A DNA stretch of 43,399 bases from Chara braunii (Eukaryota > Streptophyta > Charophyceae > Charales > Characeae): contig BFEA01000421.1 in the NCBI GenBank assembly GCA_003427395.1, positions 1,117,374 to 1,160,772 on the forward strand, written 5' to 3'. The notes beneath the pieces are model-generated. The model saw only the letters and a program-made list of their open reading frames with translations. It ran no database searches and was not told the DNA's origin. Below, in pieces: positions 1 through 10,141 of this stretch (position 1 is the first letter of the stretch; each line of letters begins with the position of its first letter). The position numbers and the translations under genes were made by a program.

Positions 1-1
1 T

Positions 2-517
2 GAAAGAACACAAGAACAACAAGCAAACAAGACTAACAAACACCGACGTGACTTGCAATTCAAAGTAGGGGACAAAGCCTGACTCTCCGCCAAACACTTT
101 GAACCCGAACATGGCTTGTCCAAGAAACTCTCGAACAAGTGGCTCGGACCCTTCCCCGTCATTAAAAAAACCTCCCATGTCAACTACAAACTCCAACTCC
201 CCCGTGACATGAGTCGTGTCCCCACTGTCTTCCACGTCGAATACCTAAAAGAATACCATGAATCTCCACCCCAATTCGCTGACCGCCCATATCCTATACC
301 TCCACCAATTATGTTACCCACAGGCACTGAATTCGTCGTCGAAGCCACCATAGCACGAAGAACTACTCAGGTATCTGACCACCCTTAACCAATCACAGAA
401 TACAAAGTTAAATGGACGGGATACCCTGACGAAGAATCTACATGAGAACCTCTTGCTAACCTTAAGAATGCTATGAAGCTTGTTCGCGCCTATGATCGTG
501 CTCACCCTATATCCTAG
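2..517 (+). pseudogene. Ty3/gypsy element A: integrase C-terminus and chromodomain, broken
   Basis: One reading frame runs from the window edge to a TAG at 515-517. It reads as the C-terminal part of a chromovirus integrase: a GPF-type segment (KWLGPFPVIKK near 140-175), then FHVEYLKEY, then a chromodomain (EYKVKWTGYPDEEST near 400-442, followed by EPLANLKNA). Chromodomains at this place are known in chromoviruses and are thought to steer integration to marked chromatin. The frame has three internal stops: TGA at 80-82 and TGA at 443-445, both where the family normally has tryptophan, and a TAA at 386-388 within the chromodomain. The two TGA stops are what G-to-A change at a TGG codon would give. 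The copy is therefore dead. Everything upstream (Gag, PR, RT) lies outside the window. Confidence 0.85.
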
Positions 518-1107
518 ATACATAATATAACTCAAACACCGAACCCTTGCATAAATCCCGCCTCCACCCCGCCCAAACCCCGCATTCCTGCTCTACACAT
601 ACCCCTGTACCCAGCAAAGCCCTTGCCTCTTGAAACCCCCCTGTCTGATCCGCTCTTGCGTCCACCTCGGCCCGTTCTCCCATCTGTCCTCCGCCACATC
701 CTTATCTCTCTTATCCAAGTCCCCTATGTGGCCCCTGCGCGTCGCCGACGATAACGGATCTAATGGCAAGCGCACGAGGGCGATGGCATGCTGCAGCTCA
801 GTTAGAGGAGATAAAGCAGCTGGTTGGCCACCATGCTGTTCCCATTGGCTGGCACATTGGACTCGCAGACTTCTGATGCAGCAACCTCGACAGACATCAA
901 TATCAGTTTGCGACCTGCCATCCGGATCAGACCTCAACACCAGATCAAGACTATCGGACGCCTCATGCTACTGGGACATTCAAGCTGAAGCCCTGTTGAC
1001 GACGTCCTAAAACGACTTAAGATTGTTCCCTCATCAATACTTCTACGACGCTTCTCAATACCTATTCCCAAGACTTTCGCATAACCACTACTCAAAAATT
1101 TTGCAAC
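518..1107 (+). other. Long noncoding stretch downstream of the element A chromodomain
   Basis: This 590-bp stretch lies between the chromodomain stop and the 46-bp tandem array, all upstream of the polypurine tract, so it belongs to element A. Open frames on both strands in 593-1010 overlap each other and match no family I recognise. I see no motif in it. A leader of about 1 kb between pol and the 3' LTR is long for a chromovirus and could hold a decayed extra segment. Confidence 0.4.
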
Positions 1108-1370
1108 CATACCCCTAAAAACCCCCAGTTCATCAATAGGACCACCCTAACCCCCGCAATTCCAAAACCCTTAGTTCATCAGTAGGCTTACCCCGTTCCT
1201 CGTTATCCCTAAACCTTTAGCTCATTAATAGGACCACCTTGTCCCCCTCAGTTCCAAAACCCTTCGCTCATCAGTAGGATTGCCCTGTTCCCCGTAGTCC
1301 CTAAGCCCTTAGTTCATCAATAGAACTACCATGTTCCCTTAGCTCATCAATAGAACAACCATGTTTCCAG
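1108..1370 (+). repeat. 46-bp tandem repeat array, about six units
   Basis: The motif GTTCATCAATAGG, or a close variant, recurs at about 1128, 1174, 1219, 1266, 1312 and 1342, so the spacing is near 46 bp with a shorter last unit. Between the motifs lie similar C-rich segments (ACCCTTAGTTCATC, GACCACC). The array lies within the 3' noncoding part of element A, just before its polypurine tract. The units have diverged by several substitutions each, so the array is not recent. Confidence 0.8.
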
Positions 1371-1526
1371 CTCACAATGACAAGCCCTGCTCCCTAATCA
1401 CACAACCAGACACCTGCATTATACCCCTCTTCCCTTGTGACTGGCTGCCAAGTGATCGGACCCGTCCCGTCCTTCGTAGTTTTCAACATTGTTTCACGAC
1501 TTTTGGCAGTCGGGACGTTGCCTTTT

Positions 1527-1541
1527 AGAGGGAAGGGATAG
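1527..1541 (+). other. Polypurine tract of element A
   Basis: The purine run AGAGGGAAGGGATAG sits immediately before TGTTACGG. A purine run directly upstream of a TG dinucleotide is the standard primer site for plus-strand synthesis at the 5' edge of a 3' LTR, so this pair marks the LTR boundary. Confidence 0.65.
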
Positions 1542-2087
1542 TGTTACGGACTCAGCCAGGGCTCGATCCCTGGTCCGCGGGTTACCACCCGCCAGGCTGC
1601 TATTTTATTCAGAGTTCCTGATCTTCAGTTCTTGACTGTTGGCGCCCTCTGCAGTTGGCGCCCATTCTCGAATTCCTCCACTGACACTTTAAGATTTCGA
1701 TACTTGGCGCCATCCGACATTCTGCCGCCCACACTCAAACCTGCGATTCTCAGTTCAGTCCTCAGGCAAGACGCACCTCGGCCTCCAGACTGAGCCTGAG
1801 TCCGGTACTTAAGTCCGGACTCAAGCCCCGTTGGGGCATTCAGTCTTCGGCCTCAGTGCTTGTGTTTCAGTGTGGCTTGCCACGACTTTGTGTTCGGAAT
1901 CCAAGATTGCGAATTTGCGAATTTGCGACTTTGAGACTTTGCCACTTCCGTGTCTGCGTCCGTCATATCGAGTCGATTCCGTGTCCGAGTCAAGTGAGTG
2001 TGTGTGTGTGCTCTCACTCTCTCCCTCTCTCTCTCTCCCTCCCTCGACCTCTCGGCTTTGCCTTGGTCTTGTCACAAGTACGGCCAT
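1542..2087 (+). mobile_element. Likely 3' LTR of element A
   Basis: The segment begins with TGTTACGG directly after a polypurine tract, as an LTR should. It contains GC-rich inverted motifs (GGGCTCGATCCCTGG), repeated 'TTGGCGCC' type motifs, and a GT/CT-rich stretch at 1995-2045. The right end is uncertain: a CA at about 2081 (cttgtcaca) or at about 2128 (ggtatca) could be the terminus. The matching 5' LTR is outside the window, so the ends cannot be confirmed by comparison. Overlapping open frames on both strands in 1821-2112 are not genes. Confidence 0.55.
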
Positions 2088-2310
2088 CAGTAGTTTAAAT
2101 GCAAGAATGTGAAGGTATCACAAAAGATACCTCCCAAAGGTGGATTTGGGAACTCTTCTTCCAATAGTGCGGTTTTTACAAGCTCCAATTCGGGAAACAC
2201 ATGGAGCCAGTAGAAGTTGTAGCTGCTTCTACTCCTGATGAAGTGGGAGATGTACCCTCCCTACTTCAAAAGTGGTCGAAGCTATTGACTCTTTAGTCAC
2301 CCCGTAGACG

Positions 2311-2800
2311 CATTCTGACCCCACGATACTCTGTTCATTGGATGTGTCTGAAGCCTTAGATGACTTGCAGAGTGAGTTCTCGGCAACGGAGCCTCGTGAG
2401 TCTTGGGTGGCACTAAGTAGAGGTCCTAGAGGGGAGCACTTTGTTGTGGAAGTCAGTGTAGTTGGCCGCAAATGTGGTGTCTTCGTAGACATCGGCTCCA
2501 CGCGAAACTTCATAAGTCGCGACTGTGTTGAGAGACTGCGCCTAGGGAACCGGGAGCACCGCTTAGGTAGATTTGTAGCATCTAATCTAGCCAGCAAGGA
2601 GCACATGGTTGTTCATGACTACGTCAAGGATGTAGTCTACACCTTATACTATGGAGGTGAGGAACTTAATCATAAGATTTCATTCCTAGTTAGTGACGAC
2701 TTGCCTTTTGACATGCTGTTAGGTATGTACTACCTCGAGGTTGCAAAGCCCGAGCTTGACTTGGACCGAAAGGTGCTTAAGCATGTACTACCGAAAGGGA
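2311..2800 (+). pseudogene. Element B aspartic protease region
   Basis: The frame opening at 2338 and extending upstream past a TAG near 2310 encodes a retropepsin-like segment. The core is [14 protein letters not shown], where D51 of the 2338 frame is the catalytic aspartate; the family normally has D-S/T-G and this copy has D-I-G, which should abolish activity. The segment [14 protein letters not shown] near 2699-2735 corresponds to the conserved second half of the fold (family pattern ..D.ILGM.WL). The protease would have cut the polyprotein. The same frame runs on into RT. Confidence 0.7.
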
Positions 2801-3039
2801 GGATAGTCAGACTTACAAAGTATAAGGCTAGCAGTCTGATAGACACTTATGGGTGTATGTGTGCATCAGCCTTTTATACTTACTATAAACAGAACCAAGA
2901 GAAGGGTATGTACTTAGTTTTTGTCTCTGAGAAAGGGGAGGTCGTTAAAACACCCACAAAGATAAAAAACATCGTCGCAAGGTACCTTGATATGTTCGAG
3001 GAGCCTTCAAGAGTTGTAGAAAGGGAGGTTGTGCATGCT

Positions 3040-3780
3040 ATAGAGATAGTTCTGGGGAGTAAGATACCCAAAGGAAGAATCTATAGGATGGCATCGACCG
3101 AGTTAGAGGAACATATGCGACAACTAAAAGAGCTCACAGAAAAGGGTTGGATACGGCCTAGCATCTCGCCCTTCAGCTCATCGGTCTTATTCATCCCGAA
3201 AAAGGGGGGGACACTAAGGATGTGCATTGACTATAGAGGCCTCAATGCCATCACTGTTAAGAATGCAGAGCCTCTACCGCGCATCGACGACCATTCTGAA
3301 TAGGGTGCAGGGATGTAAGCACTTTACTAAGATTGACTTGAAATTCGGGTACCATCAGATTGCCATTAGACTAGAAGACCAGCACAAAACCGCATTTCAG
3401 AACAGGTACAGTTTGTACGAGTTTGTGGTGATGCCCTTTGGCCTTTGCAATGTGTCGGGTACATTCCAGCACGCAATGAATAGGATATTTCATGACTACC
3501 TAGATAAGTTTATCGGCGTGTACCTCGACGACATACTTATCTTTAGTAGAACAGTCGAGGAGCATGCTCAGCATGTAGAAACTGTACTTTCACTCCTTCG
3601 ACAACACAAGTATAAGATTAACTTAGAGAAATATTAGTTCAGTCGCACCAAAATCTTGTACTTGGGTCATGAGATATTCGCGGAGGGGAGAAGGCCCGAA
3701 GCTGCCAAAGTGGCTAACATTCGTGACTCGCCGCAACCTCAGTCTGTGACCGAGGTCAAATCTTTCTTAGGGATGACCAG
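3040..3780 (+). pseudogene. Element B reverse transcriptase
   Basis: The RT fingers and palm are split over two frames. The first ends at 3303 and includes [14 protein letters not shown] and [17 protein letters not shown]. The second, 3227-3637, includes FTKIDLKFGYHQI, VMPFGLCN and the catalytic motif YLDDILIF near 3520-3545. A one-base slip near 3290 joins them, and a TAG at 3635-3637 interrupts the frame just after INLEKY, where the family has a Cys-Glu-Phe sequence. Beyond the stop, KILYLGHEI and VKSFLGMTSYY continue in frame to about 3830. The YLDD residues are intact, so damage here is by frame and not by active-site change. Confidence 0.85.
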
Positions 3781-3829
3781 CTACTATCACAACTTTGTGA
3801 AGAATAATAGCACTGTGGCCGCCCCTTTT

Positions 3830-4330
3830 AACTGATCTAACTCGCCTTGACACACCATGGGACTGGACTGACGAGTGTGAGGCAGCTTTCAAGCGTTTGA
3901 AGCATGCTCTCATGCAACAAGAGATTCTCATGGTTCTTGATCCTGAGAAGCCATTCGTTGTGACCACTGATGCAAACCAATATGGCATTGGCGAAGTGTT
4001 GGCAAGAAGGGAAGAAGTTGAGAGGCCGGTTGAGTACATGAGTAAAAATATGCCATCAAAGAGGTTGGCGACGTCCACCTATGAAAGGGAACTCTGCGCC
4101 CTCTACAAAGCACTTGTCCACTGGAAACACCCTCTGTTGGGAAGGTTCTTTTATTTGAGAATTGACCATCAGACACTCAAGTGGATCAAGACCCAACCTG
4201 TCCTCTCTGATGCACTCAAACGCTGGACTGAGGTCATAGACCAATATGACTTCAAGCTAGATTATGTGAAGGGAGAGTATAACAAGGTTGCTGATGCATT
4301 CTCACGAAGAGCAGACTACCTAGGTGCACT
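3830..4330 (+). pseudogene. Element B RNase H domain
   Basis: The open frame 3897-4559 encodes an RT-associated RNase H: VVTTDANQYGIG carries the first acidic residue, STYERELCAL the glutamate, and LRIDHQTLKWI the next aspartate, with KRWTEVIDQYDF and YNKVADAFSRR at the end. All the acidic positions I can place are present. A frame change near 3830 separates it from RT. After it the frame reads on into the linker to integrase. Confidence 0.85.
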
Positions 4331-4539
4331 AATAACTGAGTTTGGCTTATCTGACCATGTAACTCGGTCGATGGTGGAAGCCTACAATCAAGACCCTGTC
4401 ACGATGGACATCATATGCAGACTTCAGGCCCAAGACAAGGCCACATCTGATGAGTTTGTGATGGTGGATGGGTTACTCTTTCTTGAAAAGGCAAGGTTTA
4501 AGAGATTAGTTGTTCCATCTAGTGAGATTTTGCATAGTT

Positions 4540-5600
4540 TGTTTTTAGGTGAGTTATGACGCAACAGGTCATTTTGGCTATAAGAAGACTAGTGCAAATC
4601 TGGTGCAGAGATTCTGGCGGCCTGGTATGCTAGACGATGCCAAGCAGTACGTCCAAACTTGTCAAGTTTGTCGGCGGGACAAGCCACGAACTCAAGCTCC
4701 GCTTGGGTTACTAAGGCCCTGCCCATTCCTGCTGGTTCGGGACAGAGTATTTCCATGGACTTCATGGATACCCTCGTGACCAGCAAGAGTGGCAAAAGGC
4801 ATATCTTCGTCATAGTTGACAAGTTTACTAAGTACGCTAGACTGATTGCCATGCCGGAAACCGCAAGGACAAAGTTATTTATGCATAACTGGGTGTGTGA
4901 CTTTGGACTGCCAAAGACTATCGTTAGTGACAGAGATGTTCGTTTCACTAGTGAAATGTGGAAGAAGGTTGCAAAACAGATGGCCAGCCAACTCCAGACG
5001 ACTTGTGGGAATCATCCCAAAGCCAACGGGCAGGCTGAACAGATGAACCGCGTGGTTCAGCATCTGCTGAGGCATTACATTAAGCCCAGCCAGAATGACT
5101 GGGATGAGAAGTTACCTCTCATCGCCAGCCTGTACAACAATGCTGTGCACAACATCACCGACGTCAGTCGGAGTCAGCTGCATCTGGGATGGAAGCCTAG
5201 ATCTGCTCTAGACTTCCTCCTGCCTGAAAACCGATCTGCTGCAACTCCTGGAACCATAGAATTTGGTGTCCAGCATGAGAAGTTGCTGCAGCAAGCTGTC
5301 GAACACATCAAGAAATCTCAAGAAGCAATGAGAACAAACATCGACGACAATCCCCATTTCAGGTAGGGGAACGTGTCTGCGTTAAGTCTAGTAAGCTAGG
5401 ACAGGAATTCGTCATCTCTAGGAAACTAATGCTTCAATACATCGGTCCTTGGGAAGTCTTAGATAGTGTGGGTAGTGAGTTGGATGGTCCCTCGCATGGG
5501 ATATAAATCCCTGGTCATTTGCACACTTACCCTGTGTTTCACACCTCAAAGCTTGCACCTTTCGCTGAGACACAGCAAATCCCATGAAGGAGATCAATGC
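4540..5600 (+). pseudogene. Element B integrase
   Basis: The zinc-binding head (4549-4735) has GHFGYKKTSANL and CQVCRRDKPR. The histidine that normally precedes this block is a tyrosine (SYDATGHFG), so one zinc ligand is lost. After a slip near 4740 the core is open from 4659 to 5366, with the catalytic aspartates in SISMDFMDTL and VSDRDVRFTS and the glutamate in NGQAEQMNR, so the DDE set is intact. Downstream of the TAG at 5364-5366 another frame continues the C-terminal domain (YIGPWEVLDSVG and YPVFHTSKLAPF near 5435-5570). Confidence 0.85.
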
Positions 5601-5842
5601 TGCCCCCAACCATGGATGGCCACATGGATGTCGACGACATTTTGGAGCACAAAGACATGCCTGTTCCTAAGCCTGTAAGTAGAGGACGACTGTCGGAACC
5701 CGAGAGGGAATACCAGGTCAGGTTCAGGCATCGCACGGACCCAAAAGGAGACCGATGGTTTACCAAAAAGGAACTGATTGAGACAGCACCTCAGATTGTG
5801 GCAGACTATGAAAGAAGGTTAAAGGGGAAGGAACCTGTGTAG
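5597..5842 (+). pseudogene. Element B C-terminal chromodomain-like tail
   Basis: This 81-residue frame ends element B. It carries DDILEHKDM, then REYQVRFRHRTDPKGDRWFT and ELIETAPQIVADYERRLKG. The tail of element C at 28395-28615 has the same plan (QYKVTLTYQEPEDNCWFT, ELSETAPDIVHAYDRARKG), which supports a shared domain of chromo type, where a small beta sheet is followed by a helix. It would act in target choice during integration. The frame is open to the TAG at 5840-5842. Confidence 0.7.
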
Positions 5843-6477
5843 AAGCATCTCAACGGACTTTCAAAGCAACGGGGATGGAATGTGAGGAATGTGTCCTCAG
5901 GGGAGCCTAGACAACATGCATATGTTCTGAACTGTGGCCCCCAGCAAGCCTCGTGCCCGCCCTAAGTGAAGGTGGGCCTGAATATCCACGAGAGGCCCCT
6001 ATCTCAGCATTTTCAAATGTGGGTCTCAAACAGTTACTGCACGCCAGTTGGTTGAAGAGCAACCTGGGCCTCACCCTAGGCTCTTCCAGAAGAAGCAGCT
6101 GCACTAGGCAGTTGAGCCCAGGGGCACACGCAGCGTCAGCCCGACACATCGGGAAGTAGCCACCGCCCAATGAGAATGCAGCATTGTCGTCACATCTACC
6201 CCGCGGGCCAATGTGAACACAGCAAATATTCAGTGCCCGGAAAATCCTGGGTGTACCGAACTGGAAAAGGCCCAGGCCCTCAACTGTAGACATGGGCCTG
6301 GGCGCAAACACTGGGGCCCGACCAGAAGCTACTGGAAACTTCCACGGCCAGGCCAAGACAGTCCAGCAGCAGCAACATCTCCCATATAGGGAGGAGGCCA
6401 GCAAGACCAGGGCATTCTGGCCTAGGCAGGCAATGCGGACAAGCTGCTGCGATTGAGCACAGGTGTCGTTTGCGTAG
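5843..6477. other. Unassigned stretch after element B
   Basis: GC-rich sequence with no convincing gene. The 204-residue minus-strand frame at 5907-6521 overlaps the left end of the next TIR element and matches no family I know. The stretch may hold the degraded 3' end of element B, but I could not find a polypurine tract or an LTR start in it. Confidence 0.3.
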
Positions 6478-6832
6478 CGGTTAATGGAAGGCCCAAAATT
6501 CGGCGTTTTATGCAGGGTCATAATACAAACACAAAACGAACAGGCAAAAAAAAAACAAAAAAAAAAAACTCAAGAGCACTATGAAACCCTATTCAGAGTA
6601 GCTTTCGGCGTTCGCCGAACCTTTCTTCGAGTCCAATGTTTTGGCCAACTTTTTCGTTACTGGCCCAAATACGGCGAAACTGAATACAGATACACCCTAA
6701 AGCACATACATATCAGACCAAAAAAAAAAAAAAACAAGAAAAAAGTAAAAGTTCAGGGAAATATGGCAGTTTCGACTGTTTCGGTGAAAATTTCACCAAA
6801 ATTCGCTGAATTTTTGGCCTGCCATTAACCGG
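6478..6832. mobile_element. Small TIR element (MITE-like), 355 bp
   Basis: The left end CGGTTAATGGAAGGCCCAAA and the right end, read in reverse complement (CGGTTAATGGCAGGCCAAAA), form terminal inverted repeats of about 28 bp with few mismatches. The interior has two long A runs (about 6545 and 6720) and no coding capacity. TTAA occurs symmetrically at both ends, so the element either has TTAA as a target duplication or has it within the inverted repeat; flanking bases (tgcgtag and ttctcgc) do not settle this. The superfamily is therefore left open. Confidence 0.7.
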
Positions 6833-7258
6833 TTCTCGCGCCAGGCTGCAGGGCACGACGGGGTGATGAGCGGCGGTGGTCTTTTAGGTAGGAGGCGCAG
6901 GTGTGGGTGGACAACGGTGATGAGAGGAGTCGAGAGTACGTACCTGGTGTATGTGGGAGGTTGGCATTGGTGTTGACGTCATGTACATTGGTCTTCGAAG
7001 TCGAAGTGAGCCTGTTGCAAGAACATAGATAGGATAGGTAGGATGAGTAGAGTAGGCTGGGTGCTGAGCGCAAGACAGTAGGGGCGACATTGAATACTGC
7101 GTTGGTGTGGCCTGAGGGCTTGAACATTGGCTCACAAGTTCATTGTATTGCTCTTATTTAAATGGAACCTTGGTGCGTTTGAGCTCTCTGCTTGTTACAT
7201 GACTATCTGGACTTCTGCGTGATTTTGCAACTTGGTTTTCTGTATATCGCTCTCGCTC
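6833..7258. other. Unassigned stretch
   Basis: No gene, RNA or transposon signal was found here. The short open frames on the minus strand (6825-7135) overlap one another and are low in information content. Confidence 0.3.
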
Positions 7259-7385
7259 ATATTCCTTGCACTCCTTTTGTTCTCCTGTTTTTCTCCTTGT
7301 TTTCTCCTTTAGGTCTCCTGTTGTTCTCCTTCTTTTATCCTTTTTTGAAGTTTTTTCTCCTTTTCTTCTCCTTTTTACCTTATCA
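7259..7385 (+). repeat. Pyrimidine-rich minisatellite (TTTTCTCCT-type units)
   Basis: The strand is almost purely T and C, with repeated TCTCCT/TTCTCC motifs spaced about 12-18 bp apart. The purine-rich complement gives the basic lysine/arginine-rich open frame on the minus strand, which is not a gene. Confidence 0.7.
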
Positions 7386-7524
7386 CAACCACCTATGACA
7401 AAGTCCAAGAATCTACAGAAAAAAAGGAGGGAAAAAACTGAGAAGTGTTGTCCTGTTGCCTGAGAGCCGAATTAGGGGCTTGACTCGTATAGGAAGGGAT
7501 GGTCTGGTGCTGGAGAAGGCTGGA

Positions 7525-7630
7525 TTCGAAAAAAAGAAAAGAAAAAGAAAAGAAAAGAAAGAGCGGGAGATGCGCATGGAGTTCAGTCATGGAATTATAA
7601 AAACAAAAAACAAAAAAAAGAAAGAAAACA
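7525..7630 (+). repeat. A-rich low-complexity tract
   Basis: Runs of AAAAG and AAAAC units around 7528-7562 and 7597-7625 make a low-complexity region. The lysine-rich open frame across it is an artefact of composition. Confidence 0.7.
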
Positions 7631-7947
7631 CCAGAACGCCACAACACCACGACTGGGTATTCTGTACCTAATGACCAGTTCTTCAAAATGCAGTGAAAAC
7701 TCGTCATTTTATGAAATAATGAAAGGTTTGCTTGATTTGATATAGGGAACATGAACTATAATTACATTATTACAGAAGAAAAGGCATTCAAAGCCTTGTA
7801 TTATTAGAAAATCAGAAACATATTAAAATTTTGAACTAAAAATTAGTGTTACGATCCTGGCCAATTCCGGAGTACAAATTAGCATGAAAGCACAATGCCA
7901 ACCAATTGCAAACTAAATGAATGAACTTGAGAGGGGAGAGAGGGGTT

Positions 7948-7980
7948 AGAAGAAGAAGAAAGAAAGAAGAAGAAGAAGAT
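7948..7980 (+). repeat. (GAA)n microsatellite
   Basis: Repeated AAG/GAA triplets at 7948-7980, interrupted by AAAG. About 30 bp long. Confidence 0.75.
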
Positions 7981-8218
7981 GTACAGCAGCAAAAGACCAA
8001 TGATAATCCTCCTCCTCCTCGCCAACCAAACTACTACTCCTTATCTCATCCCCTCTTATTCCACAATAAATATTAATAATACTATAATAGTGATGAATGG
8101 TCGAACCAGAATGAATGTCCGAGTCCCTCTTCCACTGCACGCAAAACATGAGGTCCACCATAGCCATGGCCACCTTCTCCTTCCTCTTCACGAAGGCCGA
8201 GGCTATGGCGGACTACTA

Positions 8219-8950
8219 GGGCCTTGCCCCGATGTGCAAAAGACAACACAAAGAAGCTATGGCTTCTTCCTCTCAGGCCGCCATGCCTGACTCTGCCTTG
8301 AAGCTTCTTGGTGTAGCTCTACGCCAACTGGGGCCTTCCAGATGCAGCGCCCACCAAGGTGATGAAGACGGCATCCACCATAGCCAGGTAAGTACCGCTG
8401 ACGCTCCTCTCCCCTTCCTCCTCCTCCTCCTACCCGATCTCCTCCACCATAGCCGAGGTGGGGAGCTGGGCACCCTTCTTCCCGACAGCGCAGCACACCA
8501 GCGCTGCTCCTCCAGTGCTCCAGCAGTGTGTCGCCAGACTTGCACACGGCAAAAATGAGGCTGAGCTCTTCACTCAGGCATGAAGAGCTCAGCCTTACTA
8601 GGGCCTTGCCCCTATGTGCAAAAGACAACACAAAGCAGCTATGGCTGCTTCCTCTCAGGACGCCATGCTTGACTCTGCCTCGAAGCTTCGTGGTGCAGCT
8701 CTGCTCCAACTGGGGCCAAGGAGATGAAGACGGCGTCCACCATAGCCAGGTAAATACCCCTGGCGCTCCTCTTCGCTTCCTCCTCCTCCTCCTACCGGGG
8801 CTCCCCCACCATAGCGGAGGTGGGGATCTGGGCGCCCTTCTTCCCCACACCGCAGCACACCAGCGCTGCTCCTCCAGCGCTCCAGCAGTGTGTCGCCAAA
8901 CTTGCACACCGCAAAAATGAGGCTGAGCTCTTTGCTCAGCCGTGAAGACA
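8219..8950 (+). repeat. 382-bp tandem duplication, two copies
   Basis: GGGCCTTGCC starts at 8219 and again at 8601, and the two following segments align along their length: the pairs CAAAAGACAACACAAAG, GATGAAGACGGC, CATAGCCAGGTAA, CCAGCGCTGCTCCTCCAG and GTGTGTCGCCA occur in both in the same order. Copy 2 ends near 8950 and has a short deletion after AACTGGGGCC. Both copies contain CATAGCCAG followed by GTAAGT or GTAAAT, which resembles a 5' splice site. Open frames in both directions follow the duplication but show no recognisable domain. The motif GCTATGGC-CT-TTCCTC recurs in the LTR-like region near 27725-27790, so the unit may derive from an LTR. Confidence 0.8.
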
Positions 8951-9658
8951 TAGCGGCCAACTTGCCTCTTGGGCGGTGACTTCCAGGCCGTGCGGCCTCC
9001 AAGCAAACGGCACCTCCTCCATTTTGGAGGGAAACATCATTCCAGGCTCTGATATTGTCTGCACAGGCCTAAGACTTAGACTACTTGGACTGGTACCCGC
9101 CTAGACCTAGCCTACAACTACTGGACCTGAAAATGCCAACTTTTGCCTTCGTCTGCTCGGCCTCAAGTGCCCGGCACATCTACTGCTACCTGCTACTTGA
9201 GTGTTTTTCCCGCTGCTGTAAGTGCCGTGGGCCTACTCCCGCCACTAGAGTGTTTTCCCCGCTGCAACCCTCAAAGTCAAGGCCACAGGTAAGTACCCGC
9301 CCTGCAGGGCCTCCCAAACAACAAGTGCCCTTGCGGGTAACACACACTCGAGCCGACAAGCACCCAGACAGGCACGCAGACCAGCAAGCACGCACACACA
9401 CATTCTTGAAAAACTCCGCAGAAAGCGGGAATCTCAGCAAGGCATCCATTCCATTGGCAGAGCTCAGAAATCAGCTGTGTGTCTAAGTCTGTGTTTTGAT
9501 TGGTCGTTACATTAGTAGAAATATTGAAAATGAAAACATAAGCTTGTAGTACACATCAACGACTAACTCTAACCCAGTTAATGTGAAAACATTGAAACCA
9601 ATGAGAAAAGGTGCAGTATGAGGCTACAATGAGCGAAATAGTAAATACATAATTGTTA
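8951..9658. other. Unassigned stretch with possible LTR-derived sequence
   Basis: The sequence continues in the same style as the duplication before it, with CACAG followed by GTAAGTACCC at 9285-9298, another splice-donor-like site. No domain was recognised in the 133-residue plus-strand frame at 9085-9486. A degenerate LTR is possible, not shown. Confidence 0.3.
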
Positions 9659-10141
9659 TACCTCCCACAGGTGCCAGAGTCCCAGCAGAACCACTACGCG
9701 ATCAAGAACGGAACTTAGAACTGAAACCAGAAATTGGTACCTCCTACAGGTACCAGAGTCCCAGAAGAACCACTATGAAATCAAGAATGGAACTTAGAAC
9801 TGAAACCAAAAATTGGTACCCCCCACAGCTACCGGAGTCCCAGCAGAGCCATTATTAAAAATGAAACTCAGAACTGCCACCACAAATTGGTACCTCCCAC
9901 AGGTACCACAGACCCAGCAGAAGCAGTATTCATTCAAGAATGCCACTTAGACGTGAAACGAGAAATTGGTACCTCCCATGTGTACCAGAGTCCCAGAGTC
10001 CCAGAAGAACCATCATTCAATCAAGAACAGAACTTAGAACTGAAACCAGAAAATGGTACCTCCCACAGGTACCACAGTCCCAACAGAGCAAGTATTCAAC
10101 CAAGAATGGGACTTAGAACTGAAACCAGAAATCGGAACTTG
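9659..10141 (+). repeat. Minisatellite of about 79-bp units, six copies
   Basis: GGTACCTCCCACAGGTACC, or a close variant, recurs at about 9658, 9736, 9815, 9889, 9968 and 10055, each time followed by AGAGTCCCAGCAGAA, TCAAGAA and AACTTAGAACTGAAACC. Unit length varies (74 to 87 bp); the 87-bp unit has an 8-bp internal duplication of GAGTCCCA. Because most unit lengths are not multiples of three, the 94-residue open frame at 9887-10171 is not a conserved repeat protein. Confidence 0.9.

Larger units (their letters stand above)
2230..5842 (+). mobile_element. Ty3/gypsy element B, 5'-truncated pol polyprotein, multiply frameshifted
   Basis: Pieces of a gypsy pol polyprotein follow in canonical order: protease, RT, RNase H, zinc-binding integrase head, integrase core, integrase C-terminus and a terminal chromodomain-like tail. 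The frame changes near 3290, 3830, 4550 and 4740, and again between 5370 and 5600, with in-frame stops at about 2310 and at 3635-3637. No Gag is recognisable between the LTR of element A (ending near 2087) and the protease, and no LTR is seen after 5842, so this is a truncated copy lying directly downstream of element A on the same strand. It encodes a different family from A, because its C-terminal tail resembles that of element C (28395-28615) and not the chromodomain of A. Confidence 0.85.

Noticed and set aside
1108-1370. Telomere-like CCCTAA repeats
   Set aside because: CCCTAA occurs only once or twice inside a 46-bp unit; it is not a telomeric array.
5907-6521. 204-residue minus-strand frame
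   Set aside because: It crosses the left end of the TIR element at 6478 and shows no domain.
8257-9006. 249-residue minus-strand frame with internal repetition
   Set aside because: The repetition is that of the 382-bp DNA duplication; frames exist on both strands and no domain is recognisable.
9659-10141. CRISPR-like array
   Set aside because: The whole unit repeats, with no unique spacers, and the context is eukaryotic.
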